Source: Chitinophaga pinensis (lineage in GTDB: Bacteria; Bacteroidota; Bacteroidia; UKL13-3). From it: a stretch of DNA of 64,000 nucleotides. Location: contig CAMAWM010000005.1 of assembly GCA_945861965.1 (NCBI GenBank), positions 28,362 to 92,361 of the forward strand, given 5' to 3'. A program made the translations under genes and the position numbers. Positions 27,015 to 36,174 of the stretch are shown piece by piece. The first letter of the stretch is position 1; each line of letters begins with the position of its first letter. Under the pieces are notes generated by a model. It saw nothing but the letters and a program-made list of their open reading frames with translations. It had not been told where the DNA came from and searched no databases.

Positions 27015-28475
27015 TTAATTTTTATCCAATGTTTCTTTCAGCATTTTACTTGCCATTTTCGGGTCCGCTTTTCCTTTGCTTAATTTCATTACTTCACCCA
27101 TAAAAAGTGCAAGCAAATTTTGTTTGCCATTTTTATACTCAATAATTTTTTCCGGAAATTTTGACAATACCACATCAATCCATTTTTGCAATTCATCAGT
27201 ATTGCTTTCTTGCAAAAGATTTAGTTCTTGAGCAATTTGTAAAACTGTTTTGTCAGATTGTTTTATAAACTCAGGAAATATTTTTTGGGAAGCTGCGCTG
27301 TGGCTTACTTTTCCTTCGTCTATCAACTGTATAATTTCGGCAATCTGAGTTGGGTTTAGCGCAAATTGATTTAGATCCAATGCCTGATCATTCAAGTAAG
27401 AACGCACATTTACCATCAACCAATTTGCCGCGGATTTTACATTTGTTGTATGTTGAATTATCTCTTCAAAATAAATTGCTGTTGATTTATCATCCGTCAA
27501 AACACTTGCATCATAATCGTTCAAACCATATTGCTTTGTAAATTTATCGTACAAATCTTTAGGCAATGCAGGCATTTGTTTTTGCACTTCATCAATAAAA
27601 CTTTGCGAGATATGAATTGGTGGCAAATCGGGCTCAGGAAAATAACGGTAATCGCTTGCTCCTTCTTTTGTTCGCATCGAAATTGTAATGCCTTTTATTG
27701 CATCAAATGTACGAGTTTCCATACTAATTGTCTCCGCATTTTCAATTGCATCAATTTGTCTTTTTATTTCAAAATCAATAGCTCTTTTAACGTTGCTGAA
27801 TGAATTCATATTCTTTACTTCCACTCTAGTCCCAAATTTTTCAGTTCCTTTTAATCGAACCGAAATATTTGCATCGCAGCGCATACTTCCTTCTTCCATA
27901 TTTCCATCGCAAATATCCAAATACATCAACAACTTTCTAATCTCACTTAAATACAAATGCGCTTCTTCGCCTGATCGAATATCTGGTTCCGAAACTATTT
28001 CAATAAGCGGCACTCCTGCTCTATTCAAATCTATTAAACTATCATACACATCTTGATCGTGAAAACTTTTTCCCGCATCCTCTTCCATATGAATGCGTGT
28101 AATATTTATTACCTTTGATTTTCCATCTTTAAATTTTAATTCAATATGCCCACCAGTGCAAATGGGTGTTTTATCTTGAGTAATTTGATATCCTTTTGGC
28201 AAGTCTGCATAAAAATAGTTTTTTCGAGCATAATGTTGGTTTTCTGTTATTGAACAGTTGCAAGCCAATCCCATTTTTATAGCAAAACGAATTACTTCAA
28301 CATTGTGCATTGGCAAAGTTCCGGGATGACCTAAACTAATGGGACTTACATCCGTATTTGCACTTGCTCCATAATCATAAGCATCCGAACAATACGCTTT
28401 GCTTTTTGTAAGCATTTGTGCATGAACCTCTAATCCAATAACGGGTTCGTATCTTGAATAATCTACTTCTCTCAT
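27015..28475 (-). CDS. gatB: Asp-tRNA(Asn)/Glu-tRNA(Gln) amidotransferase subunit B
   Basis: Subunit B of the GatCAB complex, which converts misacylated Glu-tRNA(Gln) or Asp-tRNA(Asn) to the correct aminoacyl-tRNA in the cytosol; 486 residues, the normal length. Signatures include YEPVIGLEVHAQMLTKSKAYC, the PISLGHPGTLPMHN segment, ARKNYFYADLPKGYQIT, and the kinase-like active-site stretch IHMEEDAGKSFHD. The C-terminal half contains the helical domain and the YqeY-like tail (MGEVMKLSKGKADP). TACTTTTG at 28501-28494 on the minus strand is a likely -7 box 18 bases before the ATG, though without a TTG partner. gatA and gatC are not in the window. Confidence 0.97.
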   Translation of the reverse strand: MREVDYSRYEPVIGLEVHAQMLTKSKAYCSDAYDYGASANTDVSPISLGHPGTLPMHNVEVIRFAIKMGLACNCSITENQHYARKNYFYADLPKGYQITQDKTPICTGGHIELKFKDGKSKVINITRIHMEEDAGKSFHDQDVYDSLIDLNRAGVPLIEIVSEPDIRSGEEAHLYLSEIRKLLMYLDICDGNMEEGSMRCDANISVRLKGTEKFGTRVEVKNMNSFSNVKRAIDFEIKRQIDAIENAETISMETRTFDAIKGITISMRTKEGASDYRYFPEPDLPPIHISQSFIDEVQKQMPALPKDLYDKFTKQYGLNDYDASVLTDDKSTAIYFEEIIQHTTNVKSAANWLMVNVRSYLNDQALDLNQFALNPTQIAEIIQLIDEGKVSHSAASQKIFPEFIKQSDKTVLQIAQELNLLQESNTDELQKWIDVVLSKFPEKIIEYKNGKQNLLALFMGEVMKLSKGKADPKMASKMLKETLDKN

Positions 28476-28600
28476 CTTAACTTTTTAAGGAAACAAAAGT
28501 ACAATTTTCAAGCAGAAATAATAGCCTTCGAATTTGTGTATATTTTTAAATTATAAAAATCGCATAAACATTATAATTTGCCAAAAAATAATTATTGCTA

Positions 28601-29452
28601 ATGATATTAATTGCAGATAGCGGCTCTACAAAAACCGATTGGGTTTTAATTTCAAAAACATCTACTGAATATAAAAAATACAACACTCTTGGATATAATC
28701 CATATTTTATTGATAGCATTGGAATTTCAAATTCTATAAATGAAAATCTGAAAAACAACTTTGAATTTGGTGAGATTGAAGAAGTATATTTTTATGGTGC
28801 AGGTTGTTCAAATACAGAAAAAAAAGAAACTGTACATTTTGCATTAAAAAATTGTTTTATAAACGCGAAAAATATTTTTATTGGTCACGATTTGCTGGCT
28901 TCAGCAAGAGCATTGTTAGGAAACAAACCAGGATTTGCAGCAATTTTAGGAACAGGAACCAATACCTGTCTTTTTGACGGAAAAGAGGTTTCGTTAAATA
29001 TTGATTCGCTTGGTTTCATGCTTGGCGATGAGGGAAGTGGCTGTTATATTGGACGAAAAATAGTGAGTGATTTTATGAGAAATTATTTACCATCAGACCT
29101 TCAAAAGAGTTTTAAAGAAACTTTTAAAATAGAAAACAACGAACAAATTTTAAGTGCTGTTTATTCAAATAAATTCCCAAACAGATACTTAGCTTCGTTT
29201 TGCAAGTTTGCTGGCGATCATGTTGAAAATACGCACATTATTAATATCGTTCAAATCTCATTTAGAGATTTTTTTCAGAACTTGGTAAGTAAATATCCAG
29301 ACTATAAAAAATACGAATTAAACTGTGTTGGTTCTGTAGGCTTCACGTTTAAACACATTCTTGAAGAAGTAGCAAACGCATATGAAATGAAATTAGGAAA
29401 AGTAATCAGATCGCCTATTGATGGATTAATAGATTTTCATCAAAACACTTAA
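28601..29452 (+). CDS. BadF/BadG-type sugar kinase, N-acetylglucosamine kinase-like
   Basis: ASKHA-fold ATPase of 283 residues. The start is the ATG giving MILIADSGSTKTDWVLI, where the phosphate-1 motif DSGSTKTDW begins four residues in; a TTG two codons earlier is the alternative. Other motifs are FYGAGCSNTE, GHDLLASARALLG (catalytic Asp region), the phosphate-2/adenosine loop ILGTGTNTCLFDG and SLGFMLGDEGSGCYIGR, and the C-terminal CVGSVGFTFKHIL. These match the Bacteroidota proteins usually called N-acetylglucosamine kinase, which would act in cell-wall sugar recycling; the exact substrate is inferred. Divergent from gatB and nearly abutting the GT39 gene tail to tail. Confidence 0.85.
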   Translation: MILIADSGSTKTDWVLISKTSTEYKKYNTLGYNPYFIDSIGISNSINENLKNNFEFGEIEEVYFYGAGCSNTEKKETVHFALKNCFINAKNIFIGHDLLASARALLGNKPGFAAILGTGTNTCLFDGKEVSLNIDSLGFMLGDEGSGCYIGRKIVSDFMRNYLPSDLQKSFKETFKIENNEQILSAVYSNKFPNRYLASFCKFAGDHVENTHIINIVQISFRDFFQNLVSKYPDYKKYELNCVGSVGFTFKHILEEVANAYEMKLGKVIRSPIDGLIDFHQNT

Positions 29453-29457
29453 TTAAT

Positions 29458-31125
29458 TTACTCCTTTTCTTCAACCATTTCGGTGTTCTTTAGTAACAAC
29501 AAAAAACCTCCTTCTTGTTTTATTTCAGTAAATTTAAACTGAAGATGCTCTTTTGAATCGCCAACATGCATCATTATAAAATGTGCCTTTTCATTAGTTA
29601 AACTATCGGAAGTGATTGATGTGCATTTTGATTCGGAATAGAAATACTGTGCGTAGCTTTTAAATCCTAAAACTTCAACATCTGCATTATTTTTTGCAAT
29701 TTCTATATACATTTTTATAGCTGGACCTTGGCTATATTGTTCAATCTTAGGAACAACAAATCGAATAAATAAGGGTATAAAAACAGAAATAAAGACTAAC
29801 AAAATTAGTACGCCTTTTATTTTTTCGTTGCGCCATAAATAAAAAGTTGAGAGTACTAATACTCCAAAAAAAGAAAGTCCAAACATAAATTCAAAACCAG
29901 TCCAATTTGCATTTGTACTTAAACATGCACGAGCAAATTCATCGTCAATTAAATGAACAAATTTATTTTTAAATACATCAACAAGTGAAACTGCAGTTAG
30001 CAAAAAACTTAGTACTAATCCTATACTAAAAATGAAAATGATTTTCCATTTTTCAAATGATTTATCCGAGTAAAAATATTCGTGAATTGCATAAGCTGCT
30101 ATAAATGTAAGCGGCAAATAACACAAGGATGAATAATGTACAATTTTGGTTTCGACAATGCTGAATAAAATTAAAACCACCCAAAACAATATTTGCATCC
30201 ATTTAAAAAATAAAAGCTGTTCAAGATTTGTATTTGAAAATTTTCTCTTGAAAAGTATGTTAAGTGCAAAAACCGAAACGGGGAGACAACCTAAAAGCAA
30301 AACCAATGGATGGTACCAAAAAGGTTGTCCATGACCAGCAACAGGGTTTAGAAACAAATCAATTTGATAATGTATAAAATCAGAAATAAAAGTAGAATCG
30401 TTTTTAAAAATTTCAAATACAAACAAAATTGAGCTGACTAAAAATGTAGTAATCACACAAATAATTACATTGTAAAAAGTAAAAAATAGTTCGAATTTAT
30501 TCGAAATCAAAAACACAAAAAAACAAAGCAATACAACAAGTAATGCAACTGGCCCTTTTGTAAGTATTGCCAATCCAATAAACAATCCCAACAAAGCCGA
30601 ACTTTTATTTTTAATTAAAGTTTCAACTGAAGTAGAAATTAAGAACAATTGGTAAATAGCTGCGGTTATAAATAAATTAAAAAGCGGATCAATAATTCCG
30701 CTTTTGTAATACAAATGAGGTGTAAACGACCCTGTGATACAAAGAACCCAAATCCATGCAAGACTTCTATTAAAATATTTTTTGGCGACATGATATGCAA
30801 AAAGCAGAGCTGAAATTCCAACGATTGTATTTGGAAACCGAGCTGCAAATTCATTCACTCCAAACACTTTCATACTTAATGCTTGCAACCAAAAAAACAA
30901 AGGTGGTTTTTCCCAAAAAGGTTGAAAATTAATTTGAACCTGAGTGTAATTACCGCTTACTAACATTTCTCGAGCGGCCTCTGCAAAATTTATTTCATCC
31001 CAATCAAACAAATGAACAGAACCAATAAATGGAATAAACAAAATAGAACCCCAAATAGCTACTAAAATGTATTCGTATTTTTTGATGGAAAATATTGAAG
31101 AACTTTTTTGGAACTTATTTCCCAT
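29458..31125 (-). CDS. GT39-family membrane glycosyltransferase (ArnT/PMT-like)
   Basis: A 555-residue polytopic GT-C fold glycosyltransferase that uses a lipid-linked sugar donor. The start chosen gives MGNKFQKSSSIFSIKKYEYI; it overlaps the last codons of the PAP2 gene by 11 bases, which suggests coupling. The first periplasmic loop has the catalytic acidic motif HLFDWDEINFAEAAREM, followed by FQPFWEKPPLFFWLQALSMK, both typical of the ArnT-like group. About 11-12 hydrophobic helices follow, then a small soluble C-terminal domain (residues ~470-555). The acceptor, lipid A or a protein or glycan, cannot be read. Sharing an operon with a PAP2 phosphatase fits a role in undecaprenyl-phosphate-linked sugar transfer. 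Confidence 0.88.
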   Translation of the reverse strand: MGNKFQKSSSIFSIKKYEYILVAIWGSILFIPFIGSVHLFDWDEINFAEAAREMLVSGNYTQVQINFQPFWEKPPLFFWLQALSMKVFGVNEFAARFPNTIVGISALLFAYHVAKKYFNRSLAWIWVLCITGSFTPHLYYKSGIIDPLFNLFITAAIYQLFLISTSVETLIKNKSSALLGLFIGLAILTKGPVALLVVLLCFFVFLISNKFELFFTFYNVIICVITTFLVSSILFVFEIFKNDSTFISDFIHYQIDLFLNPVAGHGQPFWYHPLVLLLGCLPVSVFALNILFKRKFSNTNLEQLLFFKWMQILFWVVLILFSIVETKIVHYSSLCYLPLTFIAAYAIHEYFYSDKSFEKWKIIFIFSIGLVLSFLLTAVSLVDVFKNKFVHLIDDEFARACLSTNANWTGFEFMFGLSFFGVLVLSTFYLWRNEKIKGVLILLVFISVFIPLFIRFVVPKIEQYSQGPAIKMYIEIAKNNADVEVLGFKSYAQYFYSESKCTSITSDSLTNEKAHFIMMHVGDSKEHLQFKFTEIKQEGGFLLLLKNTEMVEEKE

Positions 31126-31771
31126 TTTTTGATTTATTAAAATCGAACCATGCAATTATTCTATCAGTAAATTTATTTTCAATGGAATACAAATAAGTAA
31201 AAGTTGCAGTTGTTAATCCAATAAATGAGCCGGCAATTATGTCGCTCAAAAAATGTTGTAATAAGTAAATGCGTGTAAACGCAACAAATACCGCACATAA
31301 AAGAAACAGTAGTTGAAGCCATCTAGATCTAAAAAACAATGCGAATAAAGTGAATGCTGCAAATGCTGCCGTTGTATGACCTGAAGGAAAACTATTTTGA
31401 TGTAAGATTTCTACGCCATCAACAAAGTGCAAATAAACATTTTTCATAACTACCGAAGGGCGCATTGAATCATCAAAAATCAAGTGTTTTAACCCTTGCG
31501 CAATTCCAGAACTGATTGCGTATGAAATAGAAACTGCAATTGCAAATGATTTATTGTATGCAAAAAGTAATAAGATAATAAACACCGAAAAAAATCCATC
31601 ACCAATATGTGTAAAATAACGGCAAATAAAATCTAAAAAAGTGTTGTGGTGTTGGTTTATTTGATAGGTAAATTGTTCATCTCTTAGTAAATAATTTAGC
31701 ACTACAAATACTATAAATATTATGAAGTATGAAGCGTAAAAAATCTTATTTTCAGTAATTATTTTTTTCAA
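31115..31771 (-). CDS. PAP2-family membrane phosphatase
   Basis: A 218-residue membrane phosphatase with about six transmembrane helices. The three catalytic motifs are visible: C1 region KHLIFDDSMRPS, C2 PSGHTTAAF (catalytic His) and C3 TRIYLLQHFLSDIIAG (nucleophile His and Asp). Family members dephosphorylate lipid phosphates such as undecaprenyl pyrophosphate, phosphatidylglycerophosphate or lipid A. The gene overlaps the GT39 gene downstream by 11 bases; together they look like a two-gene operon for lipid-carrier or lipid A chemistry. The particular substrate is not determinable. Confidence 0.92.
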   Translation of the reverse strand: MKKIITENKIFYASYFIIFIVFVVLNYLLRDEQFTYQINQHHNTFLDFICRYFTHIGDGFFSVFIILLLFAYNKSFAIAVSISYAISSGIAQGLKHLIFDDSMRPSVVMKNVYLHFVDGVEILHQNSFPSGHTTAAFAAFTLFALFFRSRWLQLLFLLCAVFVAFTRIYLLQHFLSDIIAGSFIGLTTATFTYLYSIENKFTDRIIAWFDFNKSKNGK

Positions 31772-31864
31772 GAATAGTAAACTTAGTGATGCGAAAATGC
31801 TTAACTTTATTTAAGTATCAAAAGTATTTCTTTCAATTAGTTTATTCGCTGCTATTTATGCAGA

Positions 31865-32782
31865 TTGCAAACCAAATCATTTTGCAGTTTGAATCAACAA
31901 AAATTTCCAATTAAAGTATGGCTTGCATTTGCAGCAGTTGCATTATTCTGGGGAACAACTTTTTTGGGAATGCGAATTGGGATTCAAACATTTCCACCGT
32001 TTCTACTTGCAGGTTTAAGACATACAATTGGTGGAGTTATAATCTGTAGTTATTTTTTATTGAGAGGATATAAAATTCCAGATAAAAAAGAATTGAAAGT
32101 ATTTGCAATCAATGGATTTTTGATGATGGTTTGCGGAAACGGTTTGGTTTGTTATGCCGAGATGTATATAAGTAGTGGGCTTGCCGCTCTTATTTGCTCT
32201 CTTACACCAATTTGGTTAGTACTTATCAATTCAACTACAAGCAAAACAGAAAGTATAAATAAAATAACAATCGCAGGTTTTTTATTGTGTTTTCTGGCTC
32301 AATTTTTACTTTTCAAAGACCACATAAAAGAGCTTGGAAACACACAGCATTTTTATGGAATAATTGCAGTTACAATTGCTAACTTTTGTTGGGCGCTTGG
32401 CAGTATTTATTCAAAACAGCATAAGTATGAAATCAATTCACTGTATGCGGCAGGATTGCAAATGATTTTTGGCGGAATCATGTTGGATATATATTCGATT
32501 TCGACTGGTGATTTAAACAACCTAAATCCATCAAGCGAAAGCATATATGCTTTGGCTTACTTAATTATTTTCGGAAGCATAATTGCGTACGGAAGTTATA
32601 TTTATATTCTAAAAAATATGCCAGCAGCAATTGTTTCAACTTATGCTTATATCAATACGATAGTTGCGGTAATTCTTGGTTGGCTTTGGTTTAATGAAAT
32701 TATGAATTTGCAAATGGCATTTGCAGTTTTACTTACACTTTTCGGATTGTGGTTGGTAAATAAAAGTATGAATAAAACCTAA
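31865..32782 (+). CDS. EamA-family (DMT superfamily) transporter
   Basis: Ten-helix inner-membrane transporter, about 305 residues, made of two EamA repeats: the first begins VWLAFAAVALFWGTTFLGMR, the second YGIIAVTIANFCWALGSIY; the end has LGWLWFNEIMNLQMAFAVLL. The family exports metabolites or amino acids; the substrate is unknown. The start is uncertain. The frame opens with a TTG at 31865, another in-frame TTG at 31889 would give MNQQKFPIKVWLAF, and there is no ATG before the first helix. The nearest ATG (31858) is in another frame and ends after 18 codons. Tail-to-tail with the next small gene, three bases apart. Confidence 0.88.
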   Translation: MQTKSFCSLNQQKFPIKVWLAFAAVALFWGTTFLGMRIGIQTFPPFLLAGLRHTIGGVIICSYFLLRGYKIPDKKELKVFAINGFLMMVCGNGLVCYAEMYISSGLAALICSLTPIWLVLINSTTSKTESINKITIAGFLLCFLAQFLLFKDHIKELGNTQHFYGIIAVTIANFCWALGSIYSKQHKYEINSLYAAGLQMIFGGIMLDIYSISTGDLNNLNPSSESIYALAYLIIFGSIIAYGSYIYILKNMPAAIVSTYAYINTIVAVILGWLWFNEIMNLQMAFAVLLTLFGLWLVNKSMNKT

Positions 32783-32785
32783 AAT

Positions 32786-33007
32786 TTATTTCTTCTTTGA
32801 ATAAAAAGTGTACCAACATTTGCGACACCAAATATGAGTAGGTTGAAGAAAAAATAACATTACTTTCGCTACAATATCTCTAGGAATTCTTTCTGTATCA
32901 GGGCTTCCACAGCTCGGACAAGGCGAATCCTTGAGTCTAAACTTTAAAAACAACAAGACAAATACAAGTAAAAAATAAAGTACTATCGCAATGGCAATCC
33001 AAATCAT
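32786..33007 (-). CDS. Small zinc-ribbon membrane protein of unknown function
   Basis: A 73-residue protein with one N-terminal transmembrane helix (IAIVLYFLLVFVLLFLKF, residues 5-22) followed by a cytoplasmic-looking domain with two Cys pairs: CPSCGSPDTERIPRD and CRKCWYTF, the layout of a four-cysteine zinc ribbon. The hydrophobic VMLFFLQPTHIW between the pairs resembles the core of such ribbons. ATG start with a clear stop three bases from the neighbouring EamA gene. I cannot name a family or function; the order of membrane helix then zinc ribbon suggests a small membrane-tethered protein. Confidence 0.72.
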   Translation of the reverse strand: MIWIAIAIVLYFLLVFVLLFLKFRLKDSPCPSCGSPDTERIPRDIVAKVMLFFLQPTHIWCRKCWYTFYSKKK

Positions 33008-33101
33008 AAATTCATTATCGTAATTTATATACGAAGTTAATCAAATATCAGAAAATTAAACCAATTAATAAAAAAATTAATATTTCTATTTATTTAAATT
33101 A

Positions 33102-33482
33102 ATGGAATCAAAGAATCAGAATAAAAAGTTAGGCGAATTAGGCGAAAAAATCGCTGCTGAATTTCTAATAAAAAAAGGATACGGTTTACTGCAAAAAAAT
33201 TATGTGTCCGGAAAGTCAGAAGTTGATTTGATTATGAAAGATTCAAAACAAAACCAATTGGTTTTTGTTGAAGTTAAAACACGAAACAACCCAATAGTTG
33301 ACCCTGAAATTGCAGTTGGAAAAACCAAACAAAGAAATTTATTACGAGCAGCCGAAAACTATTTATCAGAAAATAATTTGAAAACAGAGTTAAGATTTGA
33401 CATCATTTCGATTGCAATAAAAGACGGCAAAACTGAAATCGAACATTTTGAAGATGCCTTTTATCCATTTAATTCATTTTAG
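33102..33482 (+). CDS. yraN: YraN family (UPF0102) endonuclease-fold protein
   Basis: A 126-residue protein with the restriction-endonuclease-like fold: KKLGELGEKIAAEFLIKKGY at the start, then the catalytic-type motif EVDLIMKDSKQNQLVFVEVKTR (the D...ExK signature) and IAVGKTKQRNLLRAAENYL. Length and motif order match the YraN family. It is predicted to be a nuclease, often linked to DNA recombination or repair, but its biological role is not settled. ATG start is unambiguous; 54 bases separate it from the next gene on the same strand. Confidence 0.93.
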   Translation: MESKNQNKKLGELGEKIAAEFLIKKGYGLLQKNYVSGKSEVDLIMKDSKQNQLVFVEVKTRNNPIVDPEIAVGKTKQRNLLRAAENYLSENNLKTELRFDIISIAIKDGKTEIEHFEDAFYPFNSF

Positions 33483-33536
33483 TTTCAGGTTTATTCTAAT
33501 TAGTTTTGTCAAAAAATCTCTTTCCTTAATTTATTT

Positions 33537-34514
33537 ATGAAAAAAATCTTTTGTATTCTATCACTATTATTTATTACACATCAAGCAAAATCTTGGGGGT
33601 TTTTCGCTCACAAATTAATAAACCACATTGCAGTTTTCAGTTTGCCATCCGAGATGTTTTTGTTTTACAAAACCAATATTGAATTTATTACAGAACATGC
33701 AGTAAGTGCTGACAAACGTAGATATACAGACACGAATGAAGCCCATAAACACTACATTGATTTAGACCACTACGAAAAAGTTTTGCCTATTGATACAGTT
33801 CCAAAATATTGGAAAGATGCCGTACTAAAATTAAGTGCCGATACACTTCGAGCTTATGGAATTGTTCCATGGCATATCAACGTAATGATGTATAGATTAA
33901 GCGATGCATTCAAAACAAAAAATTTAGACTTAATATTAAAATACTCGGCTGACATTGGACATTACATTGCAGATGCTCATGTTCCGCTACATGCAAGTGA
34001 AAATTACAATGGTCAATTTACTGCTCAAAATGGAATTCACGCATTTTGGGAAGGAAGATTGCCCGAACTCTTTTGCAACAAATACGATTTATTTGTTGGG
34101 AAATCTGTATACATAAACGATATGCAATCGGCTGCATGGGCTGCCAGCAAAGGAAGTTTTGCTGCTCTGGATTCTGTTTTAAGTTTCGAAAAAAAATTAA
34201 ATTTAAATTACAGTGCCGATAAAAAATATTCGTACGAACAAAGAGGCAGCAAGCAAATAAAAATATATTCGAAAGATTATTCAGATGCATATCACAGAAT
34301 GCTTTCTGGTCAGGTGGAACGCAGAATGAGAGCGAGCATTTTTTTGATTGCTTGTGCTTGGCACACTGCATGGATTAATGCCGGACAACCTGATTTGAAT
34401 GATTTAACTACAACAAAAAATCAAACGGAGAATAGTAAGGAAATCGACAGGAAAAAACTGGTTGAAGAAGAGCAAAAAATGATGTTTGAAAAAATGATTG
34501 GCCGCGATGAATAA
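33537..34514 (+). CDS. Exported zinc-dependent phospholipase C / S1-P1 nuclease-like protein
   Basis: A 325-residue exported hydrolase. The signal peptide MKKIFCILSLLFITHQAKS precedes WGFFAHKLINHIA. In the PLC/S1-P1 family the mature protein starts with this Trp, whose backbone binds zinc, and the histidine of WGxxAH is the next ligand. Further probable metal ligands are in HAVSADKRRY (Asp), AHKHYIDLDHYEK, HYIADAHVPLHASENYN (H-x3-D and H) and GIHAFWEGRLPE. The charged C-terminal tail (KEIDRKKLVEEEQKMM) is unusual. It probably hydrolyses phospholipids or nucleic acids outside the cytoplasm, releasing phosphate-containing products; the exact substrate is open. Confidence 0.83.
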   Translation: MKKIFCILSLLFITHQAKSWGFFAHKLINHIAVFSLPSEMFLFYKTNIEFITEHAVSADKRRYTDTNEAHKHYIDLDHYEKVLPIDTVPKYWKDAVLKLSADTLRAYGIVPWHINVMMYRLSDAFKTKNLDLILKYSADIGHYIADAHVPLHASENYNGQFTAQNGIHAFWEGRLPELFCNKYDLFVGKSVYINDMQSAAWAASKGSFAALDSVLSFEKKLNLNYSADKKYSYEQRGSKQIKIYSKDYSDAYHRMLSGQVERRMRASIFLIACAWHTAWINAGQPDLNDLTTTKNQTENSKEIDRKKLVEEEQKMMFEKMIGRDE

Positions 34515-34521
34515 CTAAAAT

Positions 34522-36105
34522 TTATCTTGCAATCACCATGCTTTTCATCATTTGTTTACTTCCACTTTGCAATTGATAATAATACATTCCATTGGTAAAA
34601 CTTTCGACATTTACATTTACCTCGTGTTGCCCTCTTGCAAAATGTCCTTCGCTTAATATTGCAATCTCTTTTCCGGTACTATCAAACAATCGTATTTTGA
34701 TATTTCCTCCGCTAGTATTAAATCGAATTACTGTATTATAAGCAGCAGGATTAGGATAATTGCTTAGCGATTCTACTTGCGCAAAATCTGCTTCCGCCAA
34801 CGAATTTGTTTTCACATCAATGAAATTAATTGATGGGAAATTTTTGAACATGATTGAATTTAAATCGGTGTCACTTACCTCAAACCAATCCTTTAAAATA
34901 CTCAAATAAACAGATCTAAAATCAAACTGCATCGGTACATTATCACTTGTTGTTACCGTAGTCGGAATTATAGGATTTGTTCCATAAATACCTCCTTTTA
35001 CTTTTTTCCCAAAAATAAATAGAGGAGCCGCAGCACCGTGGTCAGTTCCTAAACTTCCATTTGATTTAATACGTCTACCAAATTCCGAAAATGTCATTCC
35101 AAGCACACGATCTTCAATTCCAAATTGTTTCAAATCATCTTGAAATGCATTTGCTGCTTGCGAAATTTTTTGCATCAAAACAGCGTGTGCTCCAGTTTCT
35201 GTTGCTCCTGTTACTACTTGTGTTGAGTGTGTATCAAATCCACCAAGCGAAACCATGTAAACACGCGTTTTCAAACCTCCGGCAATTAATTGTGCAACTA
35301 TTTTAAGTTGGTCTGATAATGAATTTTGTCCTGCAGTTGAATAAAGAGTTGATTTATTGGGTGGCGTATTTTTTGTAGCTGCTGTTTTTATACTTCCAGA
35401 ATAAGCTTGGGTTTGTTGCGCAACTAATCTTACAAAAGTCAATTCATGTCCAGCAGGAGTATTTGGGGCTGCATCAACTGTTCCATTTACAAATTGATAA
35501 AACGAATTTGGATTTGTAATTGACATTCCAAAAGATGTGCTTGTTCCTTGTAATGCTGGAGAAATCATTGCACCAATTTGAATTGCTGGTGGATCTGGAT
35601 CGTTTGTATTTGGATAATTTCCTGGATAACCTGGGTATTTCAAGTTTAAATATCTTCCCATCCATCCCTCGCTTATATATTTATTAGAATCACTTGCTGT
35701 AAGCCAAATATCTGTTGATCTAAAATGCGAATAATTAGGACTTGGATACCCAACACTTTGTATGATTGAAACCAATCCATTGTTGTACATAGTTCTAAAA
35801 TCTGTCATAGATGGATGCAATCCTGTAGCAGAAGTTCCGGTCAATCCTAGAATTTTATTTTGCGCAATAATTACATTTGACCTTGCGTTATTCAAATTGC
35901 TGTATTGATCAATTGGAATGACAGTATTTAATCCATCGTTTCCACCATTTAATTGTATCAAAACCAATACACGATCTTCGTTTCCGGCTTTGCCTAAAAA
36001 TTGTATAATTGGATTTTCGGCCAATGCACGGATTGAATAACCATTTAGCGCTATAGGTAATATTCCGCTTGCTATGCTTTTTCCTAAAAAATCTCTTCTT
36101 TTCAT
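34522..36105 (-). CDS. DUF1501 protein with Tat signal and T9SS type A sorting domain
   Basis: A 527-residue exported protein. It begins MKRRDFLGKSIASGILPIAL, a twin-arginine signal with hydrophobic core. The DUF1501 domain (sulfatase/alkaline-phosphatase-like fold) has VLIQLNGGNDGLNTVIP, SYPSPNYSHFRSTDIW-like, VSLGGFDTHSTQV and MTFSEFGRRIKSNGSLGTDHGAAAP. These carry the Asp and His residues that look like metal ligands of the alkaline phosphatase superfamily. Residues ~445-527 are a T9SS type A sorting domain (SLSNYPNPAAYNTVIRF ... NGMYYYQLQS). So Tat-type export to the periplasm and T9SS export to the surface would act in turn. The upstream gene encodes its usual partner, a DUF1800 protein. 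Biological function of the pair is unknown. Confidence 0.87.
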   Translation of the reverse strand: MKRRDFLGKSIASGILPIALNGYSIRALAENPIIQFLGKAGNEDRVLVLIQLNGGNDGLNTVIPIDQYSNLNNARSNVIIAQNKILGLTGTSATGLHPSMTDFRTMYNNGLVSIIQSVGYPSPNYSHFRSTDIWLTASDSNKYISEGWMGRYLNLKYPGYPGNYPNTNDPDPPAIQIGAMISPALQGTSTSFGMSITNPNSFYQFVNGTVDAAPNTPAGHELTFVRLVAQQTQAYSGSIKTAATKNTPPNKSTLYSTAGQNSLSDQLKIVAQLIAGGLKTRVYMVSLGGFDTHSTQVVTGATETGAHAVLMQKISQAANAFQDDLKQFGIEDRVLGMTFSEFGRRIKSNGSLGTDHGAAAPLFIFGKKVKGGIYGTNPIIPTTVTTSDNVPMQFDFRSVYLSILKDWFEVSDTDLNSIMFKNFPSINFIDVKTNSLAEADFAQVESLSNYPNPAAYNTVIRFNTSGGNIKIRLFDSTGKEIAILSEGHFARGQHEVNVNVESFTNGMYYYQLQSGSKQMMKSMVIAR

Positions 36106-36174
36106 TTTTTGATTTTTAGTTTTTGTAGTTGACTTTAAAAAAATTAATATAAACCTTAAAACATATTTTCTTTT

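Noticed and set aside
27688..28056. A 122-codon plus-strand open frame
   Set aside because: Antisense to gatB, which is strongly supported.
31858..31914. An 18-codon ATG frame overlapping the start of the EamA transporter gene
   Set aside because: Too short and in a different frame; an upstream regulatory peptide is possible but nothing supports it.
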